A stretch of DNA of 64,000 nt from Streptomyces spirodelae (GCF_017676385.1 NZ_JAFFZN010000009.1:149818-213817), one strand, 5' to 3'; counted from the first letter of the stretch, positions 36,739-45,771 are shown. The notes: a model not told the origin generated them from the sequence alone. Numbers and translations are program-made.

Positions 36739-38620
36739 CTTCGCCGCTCCCACCGCCGAACAGGGCCCGGTACTCCGGCTGTTCCCACAGCTGCCGGTGC
36801 GGCGCCACGGCGCGGACGCGACCGCCGTCGAGCCAGGCGGTCAGGTCGGCGCGGGCGGCCGTCGCGGCGCGGTGCGCCACGACCAGCCGGGTGCGCGCCG
36901 CCAAGCTGACGCGTTCCCCCGCGTTCGGTCCCTCCGCGTTCCGGGTGCCCATCAGGGCCTGTGTCACCTTCAGTTCCGTCACCGTGTCCAGGCTGGACGT
37001 GGCGTCGTCCAGGATCAGCACCCGGCGGCTCTGCGCGAACGCACGGGCGAGGCCCAGGCGTTGCACCTCACCGCCGGAGAGCGGCGCCTGCGCGCGGGGA
37101 GTGTCGTAGCCGTGCGGGAGGGTGCGGACGAACTCATCGGCGCAGGCGGCGCCCGCCGCGGCGCGGACGCACTCCTGGTGCCGGCGCCACCCTTCCGGTC
37201 CGGCGGGGAGGCCCGCGGCGAGCGCGTCACCGACCGTGGTGCCGAAGAGGACCGGGCGCTCGAAAGCGAAACCGATCGCCTGCCGCAGCGCCGCCGGGTC
37301 CAGCTCGGCCAGGTCGGTACCCTCCAGCAGCACCCGTCCTGCCTCCGGCTCGACGAGCCGCCCGGCGACGGCCGCCAGCAGTGACTTACCGGCGCCGGAC
37401 CGGCCGACCACCGCGACCGTGGCCCCGCCCGGCACCACGAGATCCACCCCGCGCAGCACCGTTTCACCGCCGTACGAGGCCCGCACACCGCGCAGTTCCA
37501 GCCGACCCGCACCGGTGTTCCCCGGGTGGTACGGCACCGTGCGCCGCCCGGTCGCCATGGGGGAGACGGCCAGCACCTCCGCCAGCCGCCGCGCCGCCGT
37601 ACGGCTGCGCACCAGCGCGTTGAGCTGCCCGACGAGGGTGCCGACGCCGGCCGCCAGCACGGCGTAGCGCGCGGCGGCGACCAGGCCGCCCACACTCAGC
37701 TCCCCCTCGCTCAGCAGCAGTCCGCCCACCGCGACCACCGCGATCTGGAGCAGCGGCACCAGCACGGCGGCCTGTGCTGTCGCGCGGCCCTGGACGTGCC
37801 ACATCCGCTCTCCGTGCGCCGACAGCTCTGCCAGCGGTTCCAGCACCCTGGCGCGTTCGCGTTCCCTGATACCGGCTGCCGCGATGGTGCGAGCCCCGGC
37901 CAGCGCCTCGACGAGCCGTCCGGCGAGCCGCGCCTGCGTCTCCTGGTAGCGGGTCACACAGTCGGCCGAGGTGCGGGAGAACGCGCGCAGCAGCAGCACG
38001 AGCAGCGGCGTCCCGGCCAGGAAGACGGCGGCGAGCCGCAAGTCGAGGAGCGCGAGCGCCACCAGCGCGCCCACCGGGGTGACAACGGCGGCCAGCACCG
38101 AGGCGACACTGCTGGGGCCCGTGCCGGCGTGTGCGGCGTTGCCGGTGCAGCGGGTGACCAGGTCCCCGCCGGAGAAGCGGTCGGCTCGCAGCGGGCCGAC
38201 CGCCAGCAGTCGGCCGACCAGCCGCGAGCGCAGCCGTGCGGTGGTACGGGAGTTGAGAGTGCCGGTCAGCACGGTGTCGGCCGCGTCAAGCACCACCAGC
38301 GCGCACGTCAGGACCGCGCAGACGGCCAGCCAGCGGCCTGCCGGGGCACCGCCGGTCCCGTCGTCGGCCAGCAGCAGGTCGAGGGTGCGGCCGAGCGCCG
38401 CGGGCAGCATCAGCCCGGCGCCCGCCGCCGCGGTCGCCGACAGGAACAGGGCGGCCGTACGCCACAGCTGGGCGCGCCCCTCGGCCAGCAGCAGCCGGTC
38501 GGCGTCGGCCTGGTCCGCTCCGGCCCGCTGCCCTGGGACAGCGGCCGGCTGCCCGGAGACAGGATGGTGCTCCTGGGCGGGGGCAGGCCCCCGCCCAGGA
38601 GCACCGGACGCGTGTGTCAC
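36731..38620 (-). CDS. amfB: ABC transporter, fused permease-ATPase (lanthipeptide export, half 1)
   Basis: A 629-residue half-transporter with six membrane helices and an ATPase containing GRSGAGKSLL (Walker A), LSGGEVQRLGLARAFAQ (signature) and VLILDDATSSLD (Walker B). The GTG at 38620 begins only 4 bases after the precursor's stop codon. I find no other ATG, GTG or TTG in the first 50 codons, so this start is used although the first roughly 40 residues are low complexity. A perfect hairpin is encoded within codons 7-17 and should restrain expression relative to the precursor. Confidence 0.88.
   Translation of the reverse strand: MTHASGAPGRGPAPAQEHHPVSGQPAAVPGQRAGADQADADRLLLAEGRAQLWRTAALFLSATAAAGAGLMLPAALGRTLDLLLADDGTGGAPAGRWLAVCAVLTCALVVLDAADTVLTGTLNSRTTARLRSRLVGRLLAVGPLRADRFSGGDLVTRCTGNAAHAGTGPSSVASVLAAVVTPVGALVALALLDLRLAAVFLAGTPLLVLLLRAFSRTSADCVTRYQETQARLAGRLVEALAGARTIAAAGIRERERARVLEPLAELSAHGERMWHVQGRATAQAAVLVPLLQIAVVAVGGLLLSEGELSVGGLVAAARYAVLAAGVGTLVGQLNALVRSRTAARRLAEVLAVSPMATGRRTVPYHPGNTGAGRLELRGVRASYGGETVLRGVDLVVPGGATVAVVGRSGAGKSLLAAVAGRLVEPEAGRVLLEGTDLAELDPAALRQAIGFAFERPVLFGTTVGDALAAGLPAGPEGWRRHQECVRAAAGAACADEFVRTLPHGYDTPRAQAPLSGGEVQRLGLARAFAQSRRVLILDDATSSLDTVTELKVTQALMGTRNAEGPNAGERVSLAARTRLVVAHRAATAARADLTAWLDGGRVRAVAPHRQLWEQPEYRALFGGGSGEDG
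38571..38600 (-). promoter_or_regulatory. Perfect hairpin between precursor and transporter reading frames
   Basis: TCCTGGGCGGGGGC (38571-38584) and GCCCCCGCCCAGGA (38587-38600) form a 14-bp perfect stem with a 2-base loop. It begins 25 bases after the precursor stop and lies inside the transporter's first codons. This is where a partial terminator or processing barrier would let the precursor mRNA outnumber the transporter mRNA, as reported for related clusters. There is no U-run. Confidence 0.7.
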
Positions 38621-38624
38621 GCGG

Positions 38625-38747
38625 TCACAGGCAAAGGAGCGTGCTGTGGGAGCTCTGCTTGTCGCACAGGAGGAGGCTGGCGCTGCTGTCGTCGCCGCCG
38701 CCGGTGCGCTCCTCGGGCTCCATCGTCTGCAGGTCCAGAAGTGCCAT
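38625..38747 (-). CDS. amfS: SapB/AmfS-like class III lanthipeptide precursor
   Basis: A 40-residue precursor. The leader starts MALLDLQTMEPEE, the LLDLQ motif that class III synthetases recognise, and is nearly identical to the AmfS start (MALLDLQ). The core holds two motifs of the form SxxSxxxC: SSASLLLC (residues 21-28) and SSHSTLLC (32-39), which match the two ring sites of SapB/AmfS. GGAAGG is about 9 bases upstream of the ATG. It lies between the synthetase and transporter genes, in the same order as ramC-ramS-ramA-ramB. The mature peptide is probably a small amphiphile aiding aerial growth, by analogy only. Confidence 0.93.
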   Translation of the reverse strand: MALLDLQTMEPEERTGGGDDSSASLLLCDKQSSHSTLLCL

Positions 38748-38833
38748 GGTGATTTTCCTTCCCTATCGGGGTGTTGGGTTGTGTGTTGCAGGGACGGTGG
38801 TGTTGCGGTACGGCCCCCGTCCCGGAGGCCGGT

Positions 38834-41548
38834 CTATGAGCCGCCGGACGTCGGCGGCGCCAGGAACGGCAGGCTCGGCACCGTGCCGCCGCCGGGGCGA
38901 CCCCGGCTGTCGGCGGCAGTGGCGGCGCCCGCGGCGAGCAGACAGCCCGCCGTGCCGGTCGCCAGGTCCATCGACAGCCGCATCATCTGGTCGCCGGGGA
39001 AGGCGAGGCCGCCCTGGTAGGCCATGCCGTACCAGGTCAGCCCGGCGAGCTGCGCCTTCCGGTCGGCGCCGGTGACGCCCGGCGTGGTGGTACGGGCCAG
39101 GTGCAGCAGCATTCCGGCACGGCCCTGGAAGAGCCCGGGCTGCGCGTAGTAACGCATACGGGCAGCGGGCAGGATGCCCGCCCGTGCTGCGGTGAACCGC
39201 TCGTGCCCGGGCCGGTGTGCGAGGAAGTCGTCCAGCACCATGGCGATGCCCACGCTGCCCGCACCCAGGTACGGCATGGTGCGGCTGCCCTCGTCGACCT
39301 GCCAGGTGCCCGCCCTGTCCTGGACACAGCGCGCCAGGTCGCGGTCGAGCGCGCGCTCCGCCAGATCGAGCAGCGCGCTCTCGCCGTTCCCTTCGTACAG
39401 TCGCAGGAACAGCAGCGCCGCTCCGGTCGCACCGTGCAGCAGCCCCGCTCGGCCGGAGGCCCGGGCCCCGTCGTCCGGCTCGTCCAGGCGGTCGGCGAGC
39501 AGTTGCGCGGCCTCGGCGGCGGCCGGGCGCAGCCGTTGCTCTCCGGTCGCGTCCGCGAGCTGTTCCAGGGCGAGGCCGAGGCCGGCGAGGCCGCTGTACA
39601 GCGAGCCGCCCAGCCGCTGCCACTTCTCCTCCAGCACCCGTTCGGTCAGCTCGAGCGCCTGCTTGGTGTGCCCGAACCCGGCCAGTACGCAGGCGATCCC
39701 GGGCAGCCCGTCGTAGAGCCCCAGCGGGGTGCCGCGCGGCGGCGGATCGGTGTGCCGCAGCAGCCACTCCTCGCCGTCCGGGTACCGGCCGGCGCCCGTC
39801 TCGGCGAGCGCGTACAGCACTCCGGCGGCACCGTGCGCCAGCCCGAGCCCGCCGCCGTCACCGAACTGGGCGATGTCGCCGGGGAAGAGACGGTCGTCGC
39901 GCTCGGGTGTGGCCGAGGCGAGGATCGCGCGGGTCATCGCCTCGCGCGCCGCTGGACCGCCCTCGGGCGACAGGCGTCGGACGGCGCGGGCCACGGCGTG
40001 GGAGGCGGGGCCCGCGCTGGCCGCTGAACGATCCCGGTCCGTGGCGTCCGCCGTACTCGCCGTCCCGTCCTCCGCGATGGTGGCGACCGCCTGGCTGAGG
40101 AACTCGTGCGGGATTCCGGGGAACTGCTCGGCGGCGATCTCGGCGAGGTGTGCCGCCTTGCCGCGGTCGACGGCCAGCAGCGTCGTCATCGGGACGAAGA
40201 GCGCCAGCCGCAGGCACGCCAGCGCGTACCTGTCGATGTCGTAGCGGGTGCGGTCGGCCGGTGCGATGAAACCGGGGTGGGCGACGATCTGGCGCGGGTC
40301 GTTCTCGGCGGGTGCGGCCGCCTCGAAGTCGAGCAGTGCCACGGACTGTTCGTCGGGCGCGACCATGATGTTGAACATGTGCAGGTCGTTGAAGACGATG
40401 CCGCGCTGGTGCACCGCTGCGACGGCCTCTTCCACCAGCCGGTGCATCCGCAGCGCCCACTCGGTGTGCCGGGCGATCGCGGCCGGGTCGGGGTCGGCGC
40501 TCAGCAGCGGGTGGCGTTTGGCGAAGAAGGAGTTGAGGGTCTGGCCTTCGAGCTCCTCCATCACCAGGAACCGGTGCCCGTCCAGCTCGAACCAGTCGCG
40601 CACGGCGGGTACCACCGGCAGTCCGGCGAGCCGGTCGAGCGCGGCCTTCTCGCGCTCCAGCCTGGCCACCGCGTCGGCGCCGTCGGCGGCGAGACCGGCG
40701 TGGGGCCTGGCCTCCTTGAGTACGACCCGGCTGCCGTCCCGGGTGTCTGTCCCGCCGTAGACTCCGCCGCCGTTGGAGAAGTGCAGCGCCCGCTCGATGC
40801 GGTACGGCAGGTCGGTGACGGTGGCCGCGGCGCGCGCCGCCAGTTGCGGGCGGAGGAACTCGGGCAGCCGAACGCCCTCCGGTACCCGGAAAGAGGGGTC
40901 CTTGCGATCGGGCACGAGCCGGCCGCTCGCGTCCTCGACGGCGGGGACGAGGTGGCCCTGTCCGTCGACGCAGAAGCGCGGTGCGAAGCCTCCGTACCGC
41001 ACATACAGCGGTCCCGTGCGCCAGCGCAGGTCGGTGAGGATGTACGGGCCCGGCCGGCCGTCGAGTATCTCTCCCAATTCGCGCAGAATCGACTCGAGTT
41101 GCCTTTCGTCGGCCGGGTAGATGGTGGCGAACTTACCGCTGGTGCCGCGTCCGGCGTATTTGGCGTTGCGCAGATACAGCAGAGTGCGGTGCGGAACGAA
41201 TTTGAAGGGTATACCCCGTGCCGTGCAGTAGTCCCAAATGGCCGCACCGATCTCGTCCGCGTTCTCCAGGGTGGCCGAAGAGTGGATTTTCCAGCCCTGC
41301 AGCGGGAACTCGCCGCCCAGCGGCCGCAGCTCCAGCCAGTCGCCGGACCGGGTCTGTCGCCAGCCGGCGGGCACCGGGCGACGCGCCACGGGGAACTCGC
41401 CCGGGTCCGCTGCGCCGTCGGGCGCTGCGGCTTCCCGGCTTTCCGGTGAACCGCCACGCGACGCACTGGATGCGGAATCCGACAAGCGGTCGGGTGTGTC
41501 ATAGAAATACCGGTCGGCGAGACAGAATATTTCGTACCGCTTGTCCAT
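38834..41548 (-). CDS. amfT: Class III lanthionine synthetase LanKC (RamC/AmfT-like)
   Basis: A 904-residue enzyme that phosphorylates Ser in the precursor, eliminates phosphate and adds Cys thiols to form (labio/lan)thionine rings. Residues 1-230 are the lyase domain, starting MDKRYEIFCLADRYFYDTP. The kinase domain has ARLEREKAALDRLA and the catalytic loop GIVFNDLHMFNIMV with LLDFEAAAPAENDP. The C-terminal cyclase-like part (from about 560) contains LHGATGAALLF and GLPGIACVLAGFG but lacks the Cys-Cys-His zinc ligands of LanC, as expected in class III. AGGGGAGGGG precedes the ATG. Confidence 0.95.
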   Translation of the reverse strand: MDKRYEIFCLADRYFYDTPDRLSDSASSASRGGSPESREAAAPDGAADPGEFPVARRPVPAGWRQTRSGDWLELRPLGGEFPLQGWKIHSSATLENADEIGAAIWDYCTARGIPFKFVPHRTLLYLRNAKYAGRGTSGKFATIYPADERQLESILRELGEILDGRPGPYILTDLRWRTGPLYVRYGGFAPRFCVDGQGHLVPAVEDASGRLVPDRKDPSFRVPEGVRLPEFLRPQLAARAAATVTDLPYRIERALHFSNGGGVYGGTDTRDGSRVVLKEARPHAGLAADGADAVARLEREKAALDRLAGLPVVPAVRDWFELDGHRFLVMEELEGQTLNSFFAKRHPLLSADPDPAAIARHTEWALRMHRLVEEAVAAVHQRGIVFNDLHMFNIMVAPDEQSVALLDFEAAAPAENDPRQIVAHPGFIAPADRTRYDIDRYALACLRLALFVPMTTLLAVDRGKAAHLAEIAAEQFPGIPHEFLSQAVATIAEDGTASTADATDRDRSAASAGPASHAVARAVRRLSPEGGPAAREAMTRAILASATPERDDRLFPGDIAQFGDGGGLGLAHGAAGVLYALAETGAGRYPDGEEWLLRHTDPPPRGTPLGLYDGLPGIACVLAGFGHTKQALELTERVLEEKWQRLGGSLYSGLAGLGLALEQLADATGEQRLRPAAAEAAQLLADRLDEPDDGARASGRAGLLHGATGAALLFLRLYEGNGESALLDLAERALDRDLARCVQDRAGTWQVDEGSRTMPYLGAGSVGIAMVLDDFLAHRPGHERFTAARAGILPAARMRYYAQPGLFQGRAGMLLHLARTTTPGVTGADRKAQLAGLTWYGMAYQGGLAFPGDQMMRLSMDLATGTAGCLLAAGAATAADSRGRPGGGTVPSLPFLAPPTSGGS

Positions 41549-41683
41549 CGTTCCCCTCCCCTGGGAAGCACGGGATCAAGCGTGCAACACAGGTGGGGGA
41601 ATGTGTAGTCAGTTCTGTCACGAAAGAGATGTGAGGAACGCACAAGTAGCGCATGCACGAGCGAAAAGCACGCACGAAAGCCC
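41549..41683 (-). promoter_or_regulatory. Promoter region of the lanthipeptide operon with short repeats
   Basis: This 135-base gap is the only upstream region before the synthetase. On the + strand it carries CACGAAAG at 41619-41626 and 41673-41680 (54 bases apart) and the related GAGCGAAAAG at 41659-41668; the two left-most lie within the GCACG repeats at 41655 and 41668. They are candidate sites for the AmfR-like activator. The assignment is inference from position. Confidence 0.4.
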
Positions 41684-42739
41684 TCACGTTCGCACGCCGA
41701 GCCCCAGATCTCCGCTCTCGGGAGCGGCGAAGTGCCGCGCCACCTCCGCTTCGGAGACGGCGTCCAGGGTGGCCGGCGACCAGCGGGGCCTGCGGTCCTT
41801 GTCGATGATCTGCGCCCGCACGCCCTCGGCGAAGTCGGGCGAGGAGAGCGTGGCCACAGAGGTGCGGTACTCCTGGTTCAGCGCCTCCTCCAGCCAGGAG
41901 AGGCCGCGCGCCCGCCGCAGCGCGGCAAGTGTGACCTTCAGCGAGGTCGGCGACCTGGTCTCGATGGCGGCCGCGGCCTCCTTGGCGGCGGTCCCGCCGT
42001 GTTCGCGCAGCCGCCGCAGGATCTCGGTGACGCTGTCGGTGCTGTAGCAGTCGTCGATCCAGGCCCGGTGCCCGGCGAGTTCGCCCGCCGGCGGGGGAGC
42101 GGCGTACCGTGCCAGCGCGGCGGCGGGCGGCACGTCGGCCAGCGCGGCCGCGAAGTCCGCGAGCCGGTCGGCGGGCACGAAGTGGTCGGCCAGCCCGCAG
42201 AGTATGGCGTCGGCCGCGCCCACCGGGCCCGCCGTCAGCGCCAGATGCGTCCCCAACTCGCCCGGCGCCCGCGACAGCAGCCAGGTGCCGCCGACGTCGG
42301 GTACGAAGCCGATCCCGGTCTCCGGCATCGCGACCTTGGCACGCTCGGTGACCACCCGGACGCCGCCGTGCGCCGAGACCCCGACGCCGCCGCCCATCAC
42401 CACGCCGTCCATCAGCGCGACATAGGGTTTGGAGTAGCGGGCGATGCGGGCGTTGAGGCGGTACTCCGCGGCCCAGAACCGGGCGGACTCGGCTCCGCCG
42501 CCCCGCCGGACGTCCTCGTGGATGCCGCGGATGTCGCCGCCCGCGCACAGCCCCCGCTCGCCCGCCCCGCTCAGCACGACGGCCGCGACGCGCTCGTCCC
42601 GCTCCCACGCGTCGAGCGCCTCGGAGAGCAGGTCGACCATCTCCCGGTTGAGCGCGTTGAGCGCCTGCGGCCGGTTGAGCACCAGACGGCCGACGCGGCC
42701 GTCGGTGCCGACCAGGACGGGTGGTTCGATAGGGGACAC
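41684..42739 (-). CDS. 3-hydroxyisobutyryl-CoA hydrolase-like enoyl-CoA hydratase-family protein
   Basis: A 351-residue crotonase-fold protein. RLVLNRPQALNALNREM is the classic CoA-binding start, VLSGAGERGLCAGGDI and MDGVVMGGGVGVSAHGG form the oxyanion hole, and PETGIGFVPDVGGTW with a long C-terminal helical domain (WIDDCYSTDSVTEIL) are signatures of hydroxyisobutyryl-CoA hydrolase in valine breakdown. GAAGGAG precedes the GTG start. It lies upstream of the lanthipeptide operon on the same strand but does not belong to it by function. Confidence 0.9.
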   Translation of the reverse strand: MSPIEPPVLVGTDGRVGRLVLNRPQALNALNREMVDLLSEALDAWERDERVAAVVLSGAGERGLCAGGDIRGIHEDVRRGGGAESARFWAAEYRLNARIARYSKPYVALMDGVVMGGGVGVSAHGGVRVVTERAKVAMPETGIGFVPDVGGTWLLSRAPGELGTHLALTAGPVGAADAILCGLADHFVPADRLADFAAALADVPPAAALARYAAPPPAGELAGHRAWIDDCYSTDSVTEILRRLREHGGTAAKEAAAAIETRSPTSLKVTLAALRRARGLSWLEEALNQEYRTSVATLSSPDFAEGVRAQIIDKDRRPRWSPATLDAVSEAEVARHFAAPESGDLGLGVRT

Positions 42740-42891
42740 GGGCGGTGCTCCTTCGCAGGCGAATGATCTTTCCCGTCACCGTACGCGGAGCCTGCGGCGG
42801 CCTGGTGTCTGCTATCTCACAGGTGTGCCGGGCGACCGCCTCGGGCAGATGAAATAATGTCGTACGGCAACAGTTGTCTCCGGAGGGCGTG

Positions 42892-43299
42892 ATGAACTTT
42901 CCTGTGGCGCCTCCCCGGGCCACCGCCACCGGCGGTGCGGAATCCGAGTACGGCGAGCAGGAAAAGGAGCTGCGGGACGTGGACGAGTCGCTCTCGCCCA
43001 CCGAGGCACGTCGGCTCCAGGAGGAGGTGGCACAGCTCAGGCAGGCCATGAAGACCCGCCCGGTGATCGATCAGGCGCGCGGCGTGCTGATGGCGTACTG
43101 GCGCTGCAGTCCCGAGACCGCCTGGCGGATTCTCGTGGACATCTCCCAGCACACCAACACCAAGGTCCGGGAGATCTCCGTCCTGCTGACCCAGGCGACC
43201 CACGGCCGACCCATGCCCGACTGGCTGCGCAAGGCGGCCCGGGCCTCCTATGCGCGCGTCCTCAGCGCCGCCCGCGAGAACGGCCTCACCGAGGGCTGA
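42892..43299 (+). CDS. ANTAR-domain RNA-binding regulator
   Basis: A 135-residue protein with an acidic N-terminal helix (EARRLQEEVAQLRQAMKTRP) and an ANTAR domain (VIDQARGVLMAYWRCSP, then AWRILVDISQHTNTKVREIS). ANTAR domains bind paired hexaloop hairpins in mRNA and prevent termination. No GAF sensor is attached, so the trigger is unknown. GGAGGG is 4 bases before the ATG at 42892. It is divergent from the hydratase gene. Its RNA targets cannot be named from this window. Confidence 0.88.
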   Translation: MNFPVAPPRATATGGAESEYGEQEKELRDVDESLSPTEARRLQEEVAQLRQAMKTRPVIDQARGVLMAYWRCSPETAWRILVDISQHTNTKVREISVLLTQATHGRPMPDWLRKAARASYARVLSAARENGLTEG

Positions 43300-43408
43300 G
43301 GCGGAGGATCGGGACCGGCGGCAGAGAACGGGGGCCGAAGCCGCCCGGCAGCCGCGCCGCACACCCGGGGGTAGGGGTGCCCGCGCGCCGGCAGGGGCAG
43401 CAGTGCCC

Positions 43409-44716
43409 TCACAGCCTGCAGCCGGCCTCCGGTGCATCGATGTCGCCCGTCTCCGCTTCGGCGCCGGGCTCCAGCGACCACGCGCCCGCCAGCAGCTCGT
43501 CCACGAGCTCGTCCAGCTCCAGCCGGCGCTCCACCCGCTCCAGGTCGGGCACTCGGGCCCGGGTGCTCACCTGGCGCGGAGCCAGCAGCGAGCAGCAGTC
43601 CTCGTCGGGCAGCGCGGAGACATCGGCGGTGCCCAGAGCGCGCGCCTCGTCGATGATCTCCTGCTTCTCCCAGCCCAGCACCGGCCGCAGCAGCGGCACG
43701 GAGGCGGCCTCGTCGACCGCCGCCATGTTGGCCACCGTCTGGCTGGCGACCTGGCCCAGGCTGTCCCCCGTCACCAGCGCCTCGGCGCCCAGTCGCCGCG
43801 CGAGTGTGCTCGCCGTCCTGGCCATCAGCCGGCGCTGGGCCACCACCTGGAGCCGCCCGGCGCCCGCGATCGCGAGCTGCTTCTGCGCCTTGCCCAGCGG
43901 AACCACCCACAAGGCGCGGTCGGGCTGGAAGCGGTTGAGTTCGCGGGCGAGCGCGTACGCCTTGTAGACGGACGAGGCGTCGGTGTACGGAGCGCCGGTG
44001 AAGTGGACGAAGTCGCAGGCCATTCCGCGACGCATGGCCCGATAGGCGGCGACGGGCGAGTCGTACCCGCCGGACAGCAGGGCCAGCGCCCGGCCGCTGG
44101 AGCCCACCGGAAGACCGCCCCGGCCCGGCAGCCGGTTCCACGACAGACAGCTGGTGTGCCGGTCCACCTCGATCGCCAGCTCGACGTCCGGTGCGGAGAG
44201 GTTCACCCGCGCCCCCGTCTCCAGCCGCACCCGTTCCCCGACCGTGACGGCCAGTTCGGAGGAGGTGAGGGGGAAGGACTTGTCCCGCCGCTTGGGGCGT
44301 ACGGCGAAGGTGATTTCTGCGCGTCCGCCGCGCTCCTCCCGCGCCCGGCGCAGGGCACGCACCGCGTGGGCCCCGATGTCCTCGACGGTGCTGGGGATGC
44401 GCACCGCGGGCTGCACCAGGTTGAAGCCGATCACCCGGCGTACGCACTCCACGAGTTGGTCCAGCGGGGGCTCGCCGCCCACGAGGGTGACACTGCGGCC
44501 CTTCTCGACCCACGTGGGGCCGGGGAGTGTTCGCAGCGCGTCCCGCAGATTGCGGTACAGCAGCTCCTCGAAGCGGGCGCGGTTGCGGCCGCGCAGAAAG
44601 ACCTCGCCGTGCTTGAGCAGGACGCACTCGCGCACCTGCTCCGGCGCGACCTGGCGCGGGAGCGCCGCTTCCTGCGGATGTCCCTCGGGGGCGGGACGGG
44701 GCCCTGAGACGGTCAC
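43409..44716 (-). CDS. thiI: tRNA 4-thiouridine synthetase (ThiI), short form
   Basis: A 435-residue enzyme. The N-terminal ferredoxin-like and THUMP regions (LLKHGEVFLRGRNR, VRIPSTVEDIGAHA) bind tRNA, and the PP-loop ALLSGGYDSPVAAYR adenylates the target uridine. GDSLGQVASQTVANM and LPDEDCCSLLAPRQV follow as in ThiI. The rhodanese domain that E. coli ThiI uses for sulfur transfer is absent, so this is the short form that needs a separate sulfur donor. GGAGGAGAG precedes the GTG. It is convergent with the ANTAR gene. Confidence 0.9.
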   Translation of the reverse strand: MTVSGPRPAPEGHPQEAALPRQVAPEQVRECVLLKHGEVFLRGRNRARFEELLYRNLRDALRTLPGPTWVEKGRSVTLVGGEPPLDQLVECVRRVIGFNLVQPAVRIPSTVEDIGAHAVRALRRAREERGGRAEITFAVRPKRRDKSFPLTSSELAVTVGERVRLETGARVNLSAPDVELAIEVDRHTSCLSWNRLPGRGGLPVGSSGRALALLSGGYDSPVAAYRAMRRGMACDFVHFTGAPYTDASSVYKAYALARELNRFQPDRALWVVPLGKAQKQLAIAGAGRLQVVAQRRLMARTASTLARRLGAEALVTGDSLGQVASQTVANMAAVDEAASVPLLRPVLGWEKQEIIDEARALGTADVSALPDEDCCSLLAPRQVSTRARVPDLERVERRLELDELVDELLAGAWSLEPGAEAETGDIDAPEAGCRL

Positions 44717-44922
44717 GGAACTCTCCTCCTGGAAACCAGGCTATGCGACCTCGGGCCGGTCCTCGCCACTCCTCCCGGCCGACGACCCGCCGCTCTCAGG
44801 TCCGGACGGCGGGTGACCGGGACCACAGGTCGGCTTCGCTGGGACTGATGAGAGGCTTGGCGTGCCAGCAGGGGCCCCGGTCCGAACCCCGCGTACAACC
44901 GCGGAACCGTAGGGAGCAGCAC

Positions 44923-45771
44923 ATGGCCGAGGTCGTCGAGCTCGTCTCCTACCCCGTCAAGGGGTGCGCCGCCGTCCCGGCCCGCAGCGCGCACCTGGGG
45001 CCCGCCGGGCTCGCGCACGACCGGAGCTTCATGGTGGTCACACCTGACGGCGTGGGCCGTACCCAGCGCCGTGACCCGCAACTCGCCGTCATCACGCCCG
45101 AGGTGACAGCCGGAGCGGGCGCGGGTGGTGAGCGGTTGATGCTGCGGGCGCCGGGCAGGGAGGCCCTGCACATCGACGTGGATGTGACCGGTGAGCGGCG
45201 ACCGGTGGACATGCTGGGCCGGCCACTGCGCGGCATCGACCAGGGCCGGGACGCAGCCGCCTGGCTCTCCGACGTCCTCGGTGTCTCCAGCAGGCTGGTC
45301 CGGGTGCCGCCCGAGAACGGCAGGGTGACCGACGGGCTGACCCCCGGAACCTCCGGCTTCGCCGACAGTTCGGCCGTCCACCTCCTCTCCCGCGCCGCAC
45401 TGGACCACTTCAACGCGCGACTCGCCGCCCGCGGTGCCGCACCTGTGCCGATGGCCCGCTTCCGCCCCAACGTGGTGGTCGACGGCTGGGACGAGGAACC
45501 GCACGCCGAGGACCGGGCGCGCCTGCTGCGGATCGGCGACGCGGAACTGGGCTTCGCCAAGCTCGCCGTCCGCTGCGCGGTCACCCTGGTCGACCAAGGC
45601 TCAGGTGCGAAGGCCGGCCCCGAACCGCTGCGCACCCTGGCCGCCTACCGCCGCTCCCCGGAGGGCGGTGTGACATTCGGCGCCAAGTTCTCGGTGCTGC
45701 GGCCGGGGACCCTCTCGGTGGGGGACAAGGTGGAGGTGGCCGCCTGGTCCGCGGCGGCCCCGGAGAGCTGA
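44923..45771 (+). CDS. MOSC-domain molybdenum-cofactor protein
   Basis: A 282-residue protein with an N-terminal MOSC beta-barrel (ELVSYPVKGCAAVPA, GLAHDRSFMVVTPDG) and a MOSC domain ending LGFAKLAVRCAVTLVDQGSG and EPLRTLAAYRRSPEGG. The Cys in VRCAVTLVD binds the molybdenum cofactor in mARC-type enzymes, which reduce N-hydroxylated compounds; other members only carry sulfur. AGGGAG is about 8 bases before the ATG. No molybdenum-cofactor synthesis gene is adjacent. Confidence 0.9.
   Translation: MAEVVELVSYPVKGCAAVPARSAHLGPAGLAHDRSFMVVTPDGVGRTQRRDPQLAVITPEVTAGAGAGGERLMLRAPGREALHIDVDVTGERRPVDMLGRPLRGIDQGRDAAAWLSDVLGVSSRLVRVPPENGRVTDGLTPGTSGFADSSAVHLLSRAALDHFNARLAARGAAPVPMARFRPNVVVDGWDEEPHAEDRARLLRIGDAELGFAKLAVRCAVTLVDQGSGAKAGPEPLRTLAAYRRSPEGGVTFGAKFSVLRPGTLSVGDKVEVAAWSAAAPES

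Noticed and set aside
37526..38752. Rightward frame covering the precursor region
   Set aside because: It is antisense to the ABC transporter and to the lanthipeptide precursor, and has no ribosome site or domain.
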